Assembly: GCA_964544475.1 (NCBI GenBank)
Contig: CAZJBS010000007.1
Location: 104,500 to 168,499, forward strand
Source: CAZJBS01 sp964544475
GTDB taxonomy: Bacteria > CLD3 > SB21
Length of the DNA: 64,000 bases
Direction: 5' to 3'
The position numbers and the translations under genes were made by a program. The notes under the pieces are model-generated. The model ran no database searches, was not told the DNA's origin, and saw only the letters and a list, made by a program, of their open reading frames with translations. This document shows, in pieces, positions 44,150 to 54,500 of this stretch; the first letter of the stretch is position 1; every line of letters starts with the position of its first letter.

Positions 44150-45591
44150 AATCCCGGCACAAGATGGAAACGGCATTCCTGGCCCATGTCCGGAAGCGCC
44201 GTTTTTTCCGGCGCGGCAGCCGCGTACTGGTGGCGGTCAGCGGCGGGTTGGATTCCATGGTTCTTTGGCGGCTTTTGCTGGCTGTCCGGAATGAGTTGGG
44301 TATTGAAATTGGAGTTGTGCACGTCGATCACCAGCTTCGCGGCCGCCGGAGCGAACAGGATGCCGCGTTTGTGAAACGACAGGCGGCGGCGTCCGCCGTT
44401 CGCTGTTTTGTCGGCCGGGTGGATGTGGTCCGTCGTGCCCAACGGCACAAGGAATCCGTCGAAGAAGCCGCCCGGTTTCTTCGATACGCTCAATTCGACC
44501 GGATCGCACAACGCCATGGTTTCGATGTCGTCTGCACCGGCCACCACGCCGATGATCAGAGCGAAACGGTTTTGGCGAGGATCATCAAAGGCGCCGGGTT
44601 GAAGGGATTGTCCGGTATTCGCGAAGTGCGAAACCACTACGTACGACCGCTGTTGACCTTCCGGCGGAGCGACCTGGAATCCTACGCGCGGGAAAAGTCC
44701 GTACCCCACCGGGAAGACCACACCAACCGCGACGAAAGATTTTTCCGCAACAAGATCCGCCGCCAGCTCCTTCCTCTGTTGCGCAAGGACTATGACCCGC
44801 AAATCGACCGGCACCTGGGTCATCTGGCGCGCATCGCTTCCCTGGCACACCGGAGACAGCAAATCCACGCCGAACGGCTTTTCTCAAGGCTTTGCCGACA
44901 CCAGGCGGGGAAAATAGTCCTTGAAATTAAGCCACTTGGAAGGTATCTTTTCGACCAAAAACAGGCGCTCTACGGGCTCATTCTGGACCGGCTTGACGGC
45001 GCCCGCCGCGCCACGTTTGGTGATTTTGAACGCCTGGACGAGCTGATTTCGGATTCACAGAGCGGCCGCCTTCTTCGGATCGGATCCGTGGAATGCCGGC
45101 GGCTCACCCGGTCGGTGGTTTTTTCCACCGGTCGGCGAAAATCGGCGCGTTCCTTTTGTTTTTCGCTGCCGGGGAGCGGTTCGTATCGGTGGCCGGAACA
45201 CGGTTTCGGCCTGCGTATCCGGCGCATGAGATGGTCCCCGGGGCTTCGGAAAACGTTGGGCCGCTCACCCAACGTCGAGTATGTGGATGCCGGCGTTGTA
45301 AAGGGCGCTCTCGTCGTGCGGTCGTGGCTGGCCGGCGATCGTTTCTTCCCTCTTGGCATGCGCCACGCGAAGAAGTTGAGCGACTTCTTTTCCGACGAAA
45401 AAATTCCGTTGACGGTCCGCCACGCCATTCCGATTGTGTGCGTCCGTGAAAACGGAGACCAACCCCGGGACCGGTTGGTATGGATTTGCGGATGCCGTAT
45501 CGACGACCGCAGTAAAATTACGGCTTTAACCACCCACGTTTGGAGATTGGAATACACGCACGATGGAATCCAAGAAAGAAATTCGGATTGA
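44146..45591 (+). CDS. tilS: tRNA(Ile)-lysidine synthase
   Basis: A 481-residue TilS, which converts C34 of the AUA-reading tRNA-Ile to lysidine. The PP-loop ATP site is SGGLDS (32-37), followed by HVDHQLRG, CTGHHADDQSETVLARIIKG and HREDHTN. The C-terminal domain (about 380-470) has the family's KLSDFFSDEKIP. It starts inside the last codons of batA and overlaps hpt by 29 bases, so all are likely cotranscribed. The tilS-hpt-ftsH order is widely conserved in bacteria, which supports all three calls. Confidence 0.94.
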   Translation: MKSRHKMETAFLAHVRKRRFFRRGSRVLVAVSGGLDSMVLWRLLLAVRNELGIEIGVVHVDHQLRGRRSEQDAAFVKRQAAASAVRCFVGRVDVVRRAQRHKESVEEAARFLRYAQFDRIAQRHGFDVVCTGHHADDQSETVLARIIKGAGLKGLSGIREVRNHYVRPLLTFRRSDLESYAREKSVPHREDHTNRDERFFRNKIRRQLLPLLRKDYDPQIDRHLGHLARIASLAHRRQQIHAERLFSRLCRHQAGKIVLEIKPLGRYLFDQKQALYGLILDRLDGARRATFGDFERLDELISDSQSGRLLRIGSVECRRLTRSVVFSTGRRKSARSFCFSLPGSGSYRWPEHGFGLRIRRMRWSPGLRKTLGRSPNVEYVDAGVVKGALVVRSWLAGDRFFPLGMRHAKKLSDFFSDEKIPLTVRHAIPIVCVRENGDQPRDRLVWICGCRIDDRSKITALTTHVWRLEYTHDGIQERNSD

Positions 45592-46111
45592 TCAATACCG
45601 CTTCTCAGTCCTGATTCCGGAAGCCAGGATTCGCGAGGCCGTTGAGCGGCTGGGACGGGAAATCAGCCGCGATTATGCGGACAGGAATCCCATTTTCATC
45701 GGTGTACTCAACGGCGCCATCCCATTCGTGGCGGATCTCGTCCGGGAATTTGACGGGGTCTGCGAAGTGGATTACATCAAGATCGGAAGCTACGGCAACA
45801 AGATGGAGTCCACGGGCACGATCAAACTGCTGAAGGACATCAGCGCCTCGTTGACGGACCGTCATGTCATCGTAGTCGAAGATATCGTGGATTCCGGTTT
45901 GTCCGCCACATTCCTCAAACACCGTATGGAGGAAACAAGGCCGGCCAGCGTCCGTTTTGTCGCCCTTCTGTTGAAAAAACAGAAAGCCAAACTGGATTTT
46001 CCCATCGACTACGTCGGTTTTGAGATCGGCAATGAATTTGTGATCGGTTACGGCCTGGATTATGCCCAGCATTACCGCAACCTGAAAGACATCTATGTCA
46101 CCAAAGATTAA
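45563..46111 (+). CDS. hpt: Hypoxanthine phosphoribosyltransferase
   Basis: A 182-residue purine-salvage enzyme that makes IMP or GMP from the base and PRPP. The PRPP loop is VVEDIVDSGLS, and YVGFEIGNEFVIGYGLDY and ILNGA-like VLNGAIPF are typical. Its start lies within the end of tilS (29-base overlap) without a separate strong ribosome site, indicating coupling. ftsH follows nine bases on. Confidence 0.94.
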   Translation: MESKKEIRIDQYRFSVLIPEARIREAVERLGREISRDYADRNPIFIGVLNGAIPFVADLVREFDGVCEVDYIKIGSYGNKMESTGTIKLLKDISASLTDRHVIVVEDIVDSGLSATFLKHRMEETRPASVRFVALLLKKQKAKLDFPIDYVGFEIGNEFVIGYGLDYAQHYRNLKDIYVTKD

Positions 46112-46120
46112 GGAGATCCT

Positions 46121-48142
46121 TTGACCGTTCTGCCTGCATGGTTTCCCATGGTCCACCTGGCTGCCGATAACAAATCGAAGAAAAAAGCGTCTCCCCGCAA
46201 GCCGCCGGTCAAACGCGGCAAGACACCGAACGACGGCGGGTCCGGGTTTCGCAATTCCTTCACGACCCTGTTGTTGTGGATGGCGATCTTTGCGGCCTTT
46301 TTCTTTGTCTATCAGATGATCTCGACCAGCGGTGACCGGAGCGTCGAATTATCCTATTCCCAATACCAGGAACTCCTCGATCAGGACAAGATACAGAGTG
46401 TGCACGTCACCGACGGCGAAGTGCGCGGCGTACTGCGGGAAGAGATTGAATTCCCCCAGGAAGGTCTGACGACCCGGTCGCGGCAATTCCGGTTGTATGT
46501 GCCTTTTGTGGACAGCAAGATGATCGAATTGTGGCAGCAGAAGAACGTGTCGGTCGAATTCTCGAAGAAGACCACCGATCTGTCGACGATACTGATTCAG
46601 ATGCTGCCGTGGCTGATCGCGATCGGTATTTTCATTTTTATTCTGCGCCGCATGCAGGGGGGTGGCGGCGGCAAGGGCATATTCAGTTTCGGGAAGAGCC
46701 GCGCCCGTCTCTCGACCGAAAAGGATTTGAAGGTGACGTTTGCGGACGTTGCCGGCGCGGACGAGGCCAAGACGGAATTGCAGGAGATTGTCGAATTCCT
46801 GAAGGACCCGGACAAGTTCACCAAGCTGGGCGGACGGATTCCAAAGGGGGCGTTGCTGCTCGGGCCTCCGGGGACGGGAAAGACGCTCCTGGCGCGGGCG
46901 GTGGCGGGCGAGGCGGACGTGCCTTTTTTTTCAATCAGCGGCGCGGATTTTGTCGAAATGTTTGTCGGCGTCGGGGCGGCGCGGGTCCGGGACCTTTTCG
47001 ATCAGGCCAAGAAGCATCATCCGTGCATCATCTTTATTGATGAAATCGACGCCGTCGGCCGTTCCCGGGGCGCGGGCCTCGGCGGCGGCCATGATGAACG
47101 CGAACAAACGCTCAACCAATTGCTGGTTGAGATGGACGGCTTCGATTCCAACGACGGCATCATTTTGCTGGCCGCGACCAACCGGCCCGACATTCTGGAT
47201 TCGGCGCTGATGCGTCCCGGGCGGTTTGACCGCCAGATCGTCGTCGACCAACCGGACGTCAAGGGTCGCGAGGAAATCCTGCGCATCCATTCCAAGAAAG
47301 TGAATCTGCATCAGGAGGTCGTGCTCAGCAAAATTGCCAAGGGCACGCCCGGTCTGTCCGGCGCCGATCTCGCCAACCTGGTCAACGAAGCGGCCCTGCT
47401 CGCCGCGAGGCGCAATTCGCAATACGTGGAAACCATCGATTTTGAAAACGCCAAAGACAAAGTGATGATGGGCGTCGAACGTAAAAGCCTCGTTCTCTCC
47501 GAAACGGAAAAGAAAATGGTCGCCTATCACGAGGCGGGCCACGCCCTGGTGGCCAAACTCAACCCGGAATCCGATCCGGTTCACAAAGTGACGATCATTC
47601 CCCGCGGACGGGCGCTTGGGCTCACGCACTATTTGCCGACGGACGACCGCCACATGTACTCGCGTCAGTATATTCTGACCACGCTGGTGCACCTGATGGG
47701 AGGACGCGCCGCCGAAAAAATTGTCTTCGACCATTACACGACGGGCGCCGGCAACGATATCGAACGCGCCACGGACATCGCCCGGCGAATGGTCTGCGAG
47801 TGGGGTATGAGCGACAAAGTGGGACCGGTCGCCTTTGGCAAAAAGGAAGAAGAAGTGTTCCTCGGGCGTGAAATCGCCACGGCGAAAAACTACAGCGAAC
47901 AAACGGCCATTCTCATCGACAATGAAATCAAGGAAATCGTGTGGGAAGCCGAACGCAAGGCGGAAACGTATTTGCGGGAGCATCTTCCCATTCTGAACCA
48001 CATAGCCCTCGCGCTGATGGAACGAGAAACCATTGACGGCGACGAACTTGACCGGATTTTCAAAGGAGAGACGCTCGCACCGGTCGATGGCAACGGTCAG
48101 AAAGCCGTTCCGGCGGAAACCGGGGCGGCCGCCGGTGTTTGA
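46121..48142 (+). CDS. ftsH: ATP-dependent zinc metalloprotease FtsH
   Basis: A 673-residue membrane protease. A basic start is followed by a membrane helix, the periplasmic domain and a second helix (about 160-180), then the AAA+ module with Walker A GPPGTGKT (248-255), FIDEIDAVG and the SRH region ATNRPDILDSALMRPGRFDR. The zinc site is HEAGH (470-474). It degrades unassembled membrane proteins and regulators. TTG 46121 is chosen because AAGGAG (46110-46115) is five bases before; ATG 46148 would start later without such a site. It follows hpt in the conserved tilS-hpt-ftsH block. Confidence 0.96.
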   Translation: MTVLPAWFPMVHLAADNKSKKKASPRKPPVKRGKTPNDGGSGFRNSFTTLLLWMAIFAAFFFVYQMISTSGDRSVELSYSQYQELLDQDKIQSVHVTDGEVRGVLREEIEFPQEGLTTRSRQFRLYVPFVDSKMIELWQQKNVSVEFSKKTTDLSTILIQMLPWLIAIGIFIFILRRMQGGGGGKGIFSFGKSRARLSTEKDLKVTFADVAGADEAKTELQEIVEFLKDPDKFTKLGGRIPKGALLLGPPGTGKTLLARAVAGEADVPFFSISGADFVEMFVGVGAARVRDLFDQAKKHHPCIIFIDEIDAVGRSRGAGLGGGHDEREQTLNQLLVEMDGFDSNDGIILLAATNRPDILDSALMRPGRFDRQIVVDQPDVKGREEILRIHSKKVNLHQEVVLSKIAKGTPGLSGADLANLVNEAALLAARRNSQYVETIDFENAKDKVMMGVERKSLVLSETEKKMVAYHEAGHALVAKLNPESDPVHKVTIIPRGRALGLTHYLPTDDRHMYSRQYILTTLVHLMGGRAAEKIVFDHYTTGAGNDIERATDIARRMVCEWGMSDKVGPVAFGKKEEEVFLGREIATAKNYSEQTAILIDNEIKEIVWEAERKAETYLREHLPILNHIALALMERETIDGDELDRIFKGETLAPVDGNGQKAVPAETGAAAGV

Positions 48143-48172
48143 ATGATTGATAACGGTTGAAGCGGACGGTGT

Positions 48173-49855
48173 ATGGAAAAAATATTGCGGTTCTTGTCCG
48201 GTGAAGCTCCGATTGGATTTCCGATCTTCTTTTGCATCGTGCTGGCGCTTTTGTTTGTGGCCTGGTTTATCGACCGCTATTCACCCGTCGTCAACCGGAA
48301 AAAATTCCGGATCTTCATGGCCTCGCTGATCGGTTTTCTGGTATTTACGTTTGCCGTGATGCGTGCCGCCAATCCGCCCAAGCCGGAGAGCTGGCATGTC
48401 GGTTTCCTTCCGCTTCAAATGTCCGCCGCCCAGGCCGCGGATTCGGCCGGCCCCGGTATATCCTGGGCTTTTCCGGAAATGGCCGCACGGGCGGGCGAAT
48501 TGCAGTCTCCCAACCACATCATTTTCCTGAGGCCGGAATGGCTCACGGCCGGTTTCGGCAAGGATTCCGCCACGGCGACGCCGCTTTTTGACCTGGAGAG
48601 TTGCCTGCGGTGGGGAAGGCTGGTGCGCCTGACCTATCTCATCTGGGGCCGCGTCGAAGAGTCCGGATCGCAGATGACGCTCACCATCACGGCCTACGCA
48701 TTGGCGGATGACGACGATACGTTTTCACGCTCGTTTCAATGGCCGAAAACGCCGGCGGGCGAATGGACTTCCGTTATGGAGGGGGCGGCCCGCGACGTGG
48801 TGGCCGAAATCTACCGGCGCGCCGATGTGCCCTTTCATCCCGACGCATCCGGTCTGGATATCTACCGCAGCCCTTCCGCCTCGGATTACTTTCTCGGCCG
48901 CTTCCTGTTGAATAACCGCCAGCATGGCCCGGCCATGTCCGCATTTCAAAGGGCCCTTCAGAAGGACAGCGCGTCGTTGCTCGGCTGGTATGGCACGGGG
49001 TTGGCGCACGGGGAATCGATGATCGTTGAGCCGGATGAAACGAAACGGACCCAGCACCAGCGTCGTATGGAGTATTTCCTGAAAATGGCGGCCCAGAAGA
49101 ATCCGCAATTTCAGCCGGCCTTCTCGTCCCTGGTCCGCTATTATATGCTGAGCAAACCCGAGCCCCGTTACCTCGACGCCGAATTTGCCATGATGGCCGC
49201 CAACGATCTGTACGGACGGGACTATCAGTTATTTTACAATCTCAGTTTCATGAACAAGATGCGCTGGGAATCCTTCAGGCTTGGGAGCCGGGAGGCCATT
49301 CTGAAAAAAGCGCTGGCCATCAATCCGGCGGGATTTGACGCGTATCTGGAACTTGGCCGCCATTACATCCAGAACAGCCGGCCTCACGATCATGTATCTC
49401 AATTGGCGCTGGACCATTTTTCCATGGCCCATCGGCTCCGACCCCAGGATTTGGACGCCATCGTCGGGCTGGTGACCGCCTACGATTACATGAGCTATTA
49501 CAAGGAAGCCATGGCCTTGCTGGACGAGACGATCCGGCGTTATCCCGACCGGTCGGAATTGTACTACAGTCTCGGCGTCGTCCACTATCACCAGGCGGCG
49601 GTTCATGGCGCCAGGGAAAAACCCAGGGATCAGGCGGATGAACTGTCGAAGGCGGAAATAAACTTCCGGAAAGCCGTGGAACTGTCGAACCACGGTTATG
49701 CCCATTTGTATCTGGGCAAAATATATGACATGCAGAAGAAACGGAACGAAGCGATAGAAGAATTCCGAATCTGCATGAAGATTCTGAAGAAAGACGATCC
49801 GTATCGTGAAGAAGCCCGCAAGAAGCTTCGGGAATACTTCCCCGATGTCGAATGA
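48173..49855 (+). CDS. Membrane-anchored TPR-repeat protein
   Basis: A 560-residue protein with two N-terminal membrane helices (about 16-36 and 44-64). A globular part (about 75-215; WHVGFLPLQM, LIWGRVEESGSQMTL) may be related to FlgO-like or TolB-N-like domains. TPR-type helical repeats follow from about 230 to the end (LGRFLLNNRQHGPAMSAF, LELGRHYIQNS, LGKIYDMQKKRNEAIEEF). It is likely a scaffold or assembly factor of the inner membrane; no specific function is recognised. It is 30 bases after ftsH, and its stop overlaps the start of folP, so it belongs to the same operon. Confidence 0.82.
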   Translation: MEKILRFLSGEAPIGFPIFFCIVLALLFVAWFIDRYSPVVNRKKFRIFMASLIGFLVFTFAVMRAANPPKPESWHVGFLPLQMSAAQAADSAGPGISWAFPEMAARAGELQSPNHIIFLRPEWLTAGFGKDSATATPLFDLESCLRWGRLVRLTYLIWGRVEESGSQMTLTITAYALADDDDTFSRSFQWPKTPAGEWTSVMEGAARDVVAEIYRRADVPFHPDASGLDIYRSPSASDYFLGRFLLNNRQHGPAMSAFQRALQKDSASLLGWYGTGLAHGESMIVEPDETKRTQHQRRMEYFLKMAAQKNPQFQPAFSSLVRYYMLSKPEPRYLDAEFAMMAANDLYGRDYQLFYNLSFMNKMRWESFRLGSREAILKKALAINPAGFDAYLELGRHYIQNSRPHDHVSQLALDHFSMAHRLRPQDLDAIVGLVTAYDYMSYYKEAMALLDETIRRYPDRSELYYSLGVVHYHQAAVHGAREKPRDQADELSKAEINFRKAVELSNHGYAHLYLGKIYDMQKKRNEAIEEFRICMKILKKDDPYREEARKKLREYFPDVE

Positions 49856-50675
49856 CGAAAACACAACGTGGTATGACGACCTGACGTCGCGTCCCCGCAT
49901 CATGGGTATTATCAATGTCACGCCGGATTCGTTTTCCGACGGAGGCCGGTTTTTGTCCCCGGACGCGGCGTATGATCACGCCATGCGGTTGATCGATGAA
50001 GGAGCGGACCTTCTGGACGTCGGCGGGGAGTCGACACGGCCCGGCGCCGAACCTGTCGCGACGGATGAGGAACTCCGCCGCACGATTCCCGTGTTGGAGC
50101 GCATCCGCCGCCGCACGGCGATACCATTGTCCATTGATACGTACAAGGCCGTCGTGGCGCAGGCCGCCCTCGAAAGCGGCGCCAGCCTCGTCAACGATGT
50201 CAGCGGAACCACGTTCGATCCGGACATGGCGGAGATGGTGGCCCGGTACGACGCCGGCCTGGTCGTCATGCACATCCAGGGTACGCCACGGACCATGCAA
50301 ACGGAGCCACGTTACGACGACGTGGTGGTCGAAGTCCGCGATTGGCTGGCGCGCATGGCCGCCCGATCGGCCGCCGCGGGCGTCACGAAAATCATCGTGG
50401 ATCCCGGGCTGGGGTTTGGGAAAACGCCCGAACACAATTTCAAACTGCTGAAGCACGTGGATACGCTGGCCGCGCTCGGGTATCCCGTCATGATCGGATC
50501 GTCCCGCAAGTCGTTTCTGGGGCGCCCCTTTGAAGCGCCTCCGGACGACCGTCTGGAGGGCACGCTCGTGTCCAATATCCTGGCGGTGCAAAAAGGCGCC
50601 GCCATTCTGCGTGTGCACGACGTCAAAGCGATGCGGCGTGCCATGGCCATCGCATCGCACATCGCCGGGGCCTGA
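49845..50675 (+). CDS. folP: Dihydropteroate synthase
   Basis: A 276-residue DHPS that joins p-aminobenzoate to the pterin diphosphate in folate synthesis. The signatures are GIINVTPDSFSDGG, DVGGESTRPGAEPV, IDTYK, VNDVSG, DPGLGFGKT and GSSRKSFLG. ATG 49845 lies inside the end of the TPR gene and gives a normal N-terminus. It is followed within two bases by cdaA; the folP-cdaA neighbourhood recurs in many bacteria and supports both calls. Confidence 0.95.
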   Translation: MSNDENTTWYDDLTSRPRIMGIINVTPDSFSDGGRFLSPDAAYDHAMRLIDEGADLLDVGGESTRPGAEPVATDEELRRTIPVLERIRRRTAIPLSIDTYKAVVAQAALESGASLVNDVSGTTFDPDMAEMVARYDAGLVVMHIQGTPRTMQTEPRYDDVVVEVRDWLARMAARSAAAGVTKIIVDPGLGFGKTPEHNFKLLKHVDTLAALGYPVMIGSSRKSFLGRPFEAPPDDRLEGTLVSNILAVQKGAAILRVHDVKAMRRAMAIASHIAGA

Positions 50676-50676
50676 C

Positions 50677-51510
50677 ATGAAAGACGGTCTTTTCAATATC
50701 TGGTTGATTCCGGTCACGCCGATGGACCTGATCGATATGGCGGCCGTGACATTCATTTTCTATCGCGCCTACCTCGTCATCCAGGGCACCACGGCCTCCC
50801 GCATGCTCAGCGGCCTGATCATTATCCTGTTCCTGTCCGTCGCCGTGCAGGCGCTGAACATGAGCGGCATGATCTGGCTCGTGGATCAAATCCGCACGGT
50901 GTGGGTGATCGCCTTTGTGATCATTTTTCAGCCGGAACTGCGCCGCATGTTGTATTCCTTCGGCCAGAGCAGTCTGTTGCGCAATATCATCAAACTCGGC
51001 GTGCCCGAATACGTCCAGGAAGTCGTCAAAGCCTGTGAACAACTTTCGAAGCGGCGATACGGAGCGATCATCGTGCTGGAGCGCACGACGGGTATGCGAA
51101 ACATCATCGAAACCGGCATCATGCTCGAATCGCGCGTGTCCCAGCAGTTGCTCGTATCGATCTTCAACCCCCGTTCCCCGCTGCATGACGGGGCGGTCGT
51201 GCTGGAGAATGAACAGGTGAGCGCGGCCCGGTGCCTGCTGCCGCTCAGTCAGAACCCGTATCTGGAAACGTCATTGGGCACGCGCCATCGGGCGGCCGTG
51301 GGCCTGTCGGAACAATCCGACGCCGTGGTGATTGTCATATCCGAGGAAACCGGCAAAATCAGCCTGGCGCACAAAGGCACCCTGCATCGCAACCTCACTT
51401 TGTCGGAACTTCGCAGTTTCGTCGACGAACTCATTGCCCTTGGCAAGACCAAAGGCTTGTGGCGCAAAATACGCAAACCGCTTTCGCGGCAGGCGCGGGT
51501 GGCCGAGTGA
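50677..51510 (+). CDS. cdaA: Diadenylate cyclase CdaA
   Basis: A 277-residue membrane-bound c-di-AMP synthase. Three hydrophobic segments (about 12-85) precede the DAC domain. The two catalytic motifs are present: DGA (171-173) in SPLHDGAVV and RHR (203-205) in LGTRHRAAVG. c-di-AMP usually controls potassium and osmotic balance and cell-wall state. ATG 50677 starts one base after the folP stop. No phosphodiesterase (GdpP) or target riboswitch was seen in the window. Confidence 0.95.
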   Translation: MKDGLFNIWLIPVTPMDLIDMAAVTFIFYRAYLVIQGTTASRMLSGLIIILFLSVAVQALNMSGMIWLVDQIRTVWVIAFVIIFQPELRRMLYSFGQSSLLRNIIKLGVPEYVQEVVKACEQLSKRRYGAIIVLERTTGMRNIIETGIMLESRVSQQLLVSIFNPRSPLHDGAVVLENEQVSAARCLLPLSQNPYLETSLGTRHRAAVGLSEQSDAVVIVISEETGKISLAHKGTLHRNLTLSELRSFVDELIALGKTKGLWRKIRKPLSRQARVAE

Positions 51511-51538
51511 CCGGAAAGACCGAAAATGCGAATTATTG

Positions 51539-51544
51539 TATAAT
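51539..51544 (+). promoter_or_regulatory. Possible -10 box before porU-like gene
   Basis: A perfect TATAAT occurs 34 bases before ATG 51578, in the 67-base gap after cdaA. No good -35 element lies at the right distance, so either an activator is needed or the gene is read from the operon upstream. Confidence 0.3.
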
Positions 51545-51577
51545 AGGGTGACATCTGGAACCAGTGAAAGTCGGAGA

Positions 51578-54500
51578 ATGATCAGAGTTTTTTTGGTTAT
51601 CGTAGCTTCCGTCGTGTGGTCTGGCTCGGCGGTGTGCGTGTTCGCGCAAGAAACCAAACCATCGTCCAAGCAGGATTATGTTCGTGTCCTTTCCGATACG
51701 GATGGCGAAGCCGTCTATGAGTTCACGTTCCCCGATCCCGTGGTCCGGCGTGAGGGCAGTGGCCTGGCGACGTTGGAATTGCCTTTCTTCGAACCGGCGG
51801 CGGAAAACGGCAAGACTCCCCTTCCGAAGATCAGCTATGTGATGGAATTGCCGGCGGCCGGCGCCGTCGCCTCCGTTGTTTTGAGCGAAACGGCGGTCTT
51901 GCCGGTTGGCACGCTGGCGCCAGCGGCCGTTGAGTGGCCTGCCTCCGATAACGGTGGTCCGCTGTGGGCGGGTACGGCCGCCGAATCCGGTGACACATGG
52001 CTGCCGCGCGACCTCATCGTTTGGAAATCGATCGGCAAAATGCGCGACATTCCGCTGTATCAACTCACCGTCACGCCTTTCCGATACCGCGCTGCGACCG
52101 GACAGGTTGAATTTCACAAGAAGATCCGCGTGCGTGTGCGTTTTGCCGCCGGGCAGAAGACGCCCCTGACCGAATGGCAAACTTCCGAAGTGGACCGGGT
52201 CCTCAAATCCGAATTGATCAACCGGTCGTCGGCCGTGAAACGCCGGCAGGTTACTTCACGCACGGCCCGGCAGTCGCCACGGGCCCTGGAAGGACTCACG
52301 TTTGCCGACGGCGAAGTGTTCGTACGACTCATCGTCGATCAGAACGGCATTTACAAGCTTGATTACGACCGGCTGCGGGAAAGCACGGGCTTTGATTTTC
52401 GAAATGTCAATCCGAGGACCTTCCGCCTTTTCAACCATGGCCTGGAAGTGCCCATCTATGTGCAGGGTGAATCCGACGGCGTTTTTTCCGGCAATGACTA
52501 CCTGGAATTCTACGGCGAAAAAAATCTGGCCAGGAACAACCCCTATTTGCGTGACATTCCGGCGACAAACGGCCATTACCTGGATCCCTGGACCAACGAC
52601 AACGCCTACTTTCTCACCTGGAATGGTAATTACGGCCTGCGATTGATTGAGGAAAACGGCGGTGTCATCAGCACGCAGCCGTCGCCGTTCAATTTCACTG
52701 AAAAGCGGCACTTCGAGGAAGACAACACGCGGATCACCCTCACGAATATCAACATGATCCAACCATCGGTGATGGAAGACCTGTGGGCTTTTGATGACGG
52801 CATTGCGTACAGCAAGTACACGCCGTCCACCCAAACGTCGCGCAACTATGTCTTCCGGCTGGACCGGATTTACACGCTGTTCCAGCACGTCGATACGATC
52901 CACATCAGTTTGCAGGGCATCAGCACGGGTAATCCGCACCGCGTCGACGTGCAAATCAACGGCGTCGCGCTGACGACCCAGGGCCAGTTGACGTGGTCCG
53001 GAAAGACAAAGTACGATGCGCGGATCCCATTCAGTTCTTCAATTCTGCACGACGGCGACAACACCCTGACGATCCAGACGCCGGTCAGCACCCGTCCCGC
53101 GACCGATTCCATCGATGCCGTGGCGCTCAACTGGTTTGAAATCAGCTACAAGCGCACGTTTTCGGCCGAGGACGATTATGTGGAATTCAGTCCGGATCCC
53201 GGCAGTCCCACGAGCCTGTTGTTCACATTGCCTCACTTCCGTGAGGGGGGAATCAGCGTTTACAAAAAAGGGGTCAGCAAGATTGTCAACGGCAACTACC
53301 GGCGCAATTCCCTCGACTCCACCTGGCAGGTGACGTTTCAGGACGATGTGCTGATCGAAGGGGTCGAATATGTCGCCGTGGGTGAAGCGGCCAAGCTGAC
53401 GCCCAAACGCATCGTCATGGACACGTCCGCTGCCCTGAGGACGGGTTCGCACAACGCGCGGTACCTTATCATCACGCCGCGAATTCTGCGCGAACCTGCC
53501 CGCCGCCTGCACGATCTGCGTCTGGCCTCAGGCTACACGGTGGAGACCATCGACGTGGAAGACATCTATGATGAATTCGGCGCGGGCGTGAAGAATCCGT
53601 ACGCCATCCGGGACTTTTTGCGATTCACGTATCAAAGCTCGAACTGGCAGGGCACGCAGGGCTCGCCGTTGTATGTCACCATCATCGGTGACGCCACCGA
53701 CCGGCCGCAGAGTGAAACGTCGGAATATTTCGTACCTCTCCAGCACATTCAGACGGAAAAATACGGCCCTGCCGCCAGCGACTATTGGTTTGCCATGGCG
53801 GATGACGACGACATCCTGCCCGATTTTTTCATCGGCCGCCTGCCGGTCAGTTCCGAACAACATCTGTCGGACATCATCGACAAGATCGAGCTGTACGAAG
53901 AATCCGCCACGACCGGGGATTGGAAGAACCGGATTCAATACATCGGCGGTTCCAGTGAAACGCGCGGCATCGGTAGCCCCAGCCAGGAATTGCCGATCGA
54001 CGTTTTTCGATATCAATGCAATTCGATTATCAACAACGTATGGCCGCCGGCGTTCTCTCCGGACCGGATTTACGCCTACCCGGCCGGCGATCGGTTCATC
54101 GGAGGGGCCAATGAAGTGATCGATGCTTTTACGCAAGGCCGGCTGATCGTCAATTACCTTGGACATGGCGGCGGCTTTATCTGGGGGGACATCGACGCCG
54201 TCACAGGACGTCCGCTGCTGAACAATGAACAGGTGGCCTTCTTCGGAGCCAACGGCGGCCGTTTTCCGCTGGTGCTGAGCATGACGTGTTTTGTCGGCGC
54301 ATTCGATGCCCCACAGGTTGTGCTCGGCGAACTCCTGCTCCGTACACCCGGCAAAGGCGCGATCGGTGTGCTTGCATCCAGCGGCACCGGTTGGATTCAG
54401 GGAGATTACCGGCTGTTGCGCAATTCTACGCTGCCACTGGTTCAGGAGGATCTCACCGTCGGCGAGAGTATCGCGTTGGGCAAGCTCAACTATTTGATTG

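Noticed and set aside
44074..44868. A 264-codon minus-strand frame over the batA-tilS junction
   Set aside because: Opposes two overlapping, conserved genes and lacks start signals.
46931..48001. A 356-codon minus-strand frame within ftsH
   Set aside because: Antisense of conserved AAA+ and protease motifs; no start site.
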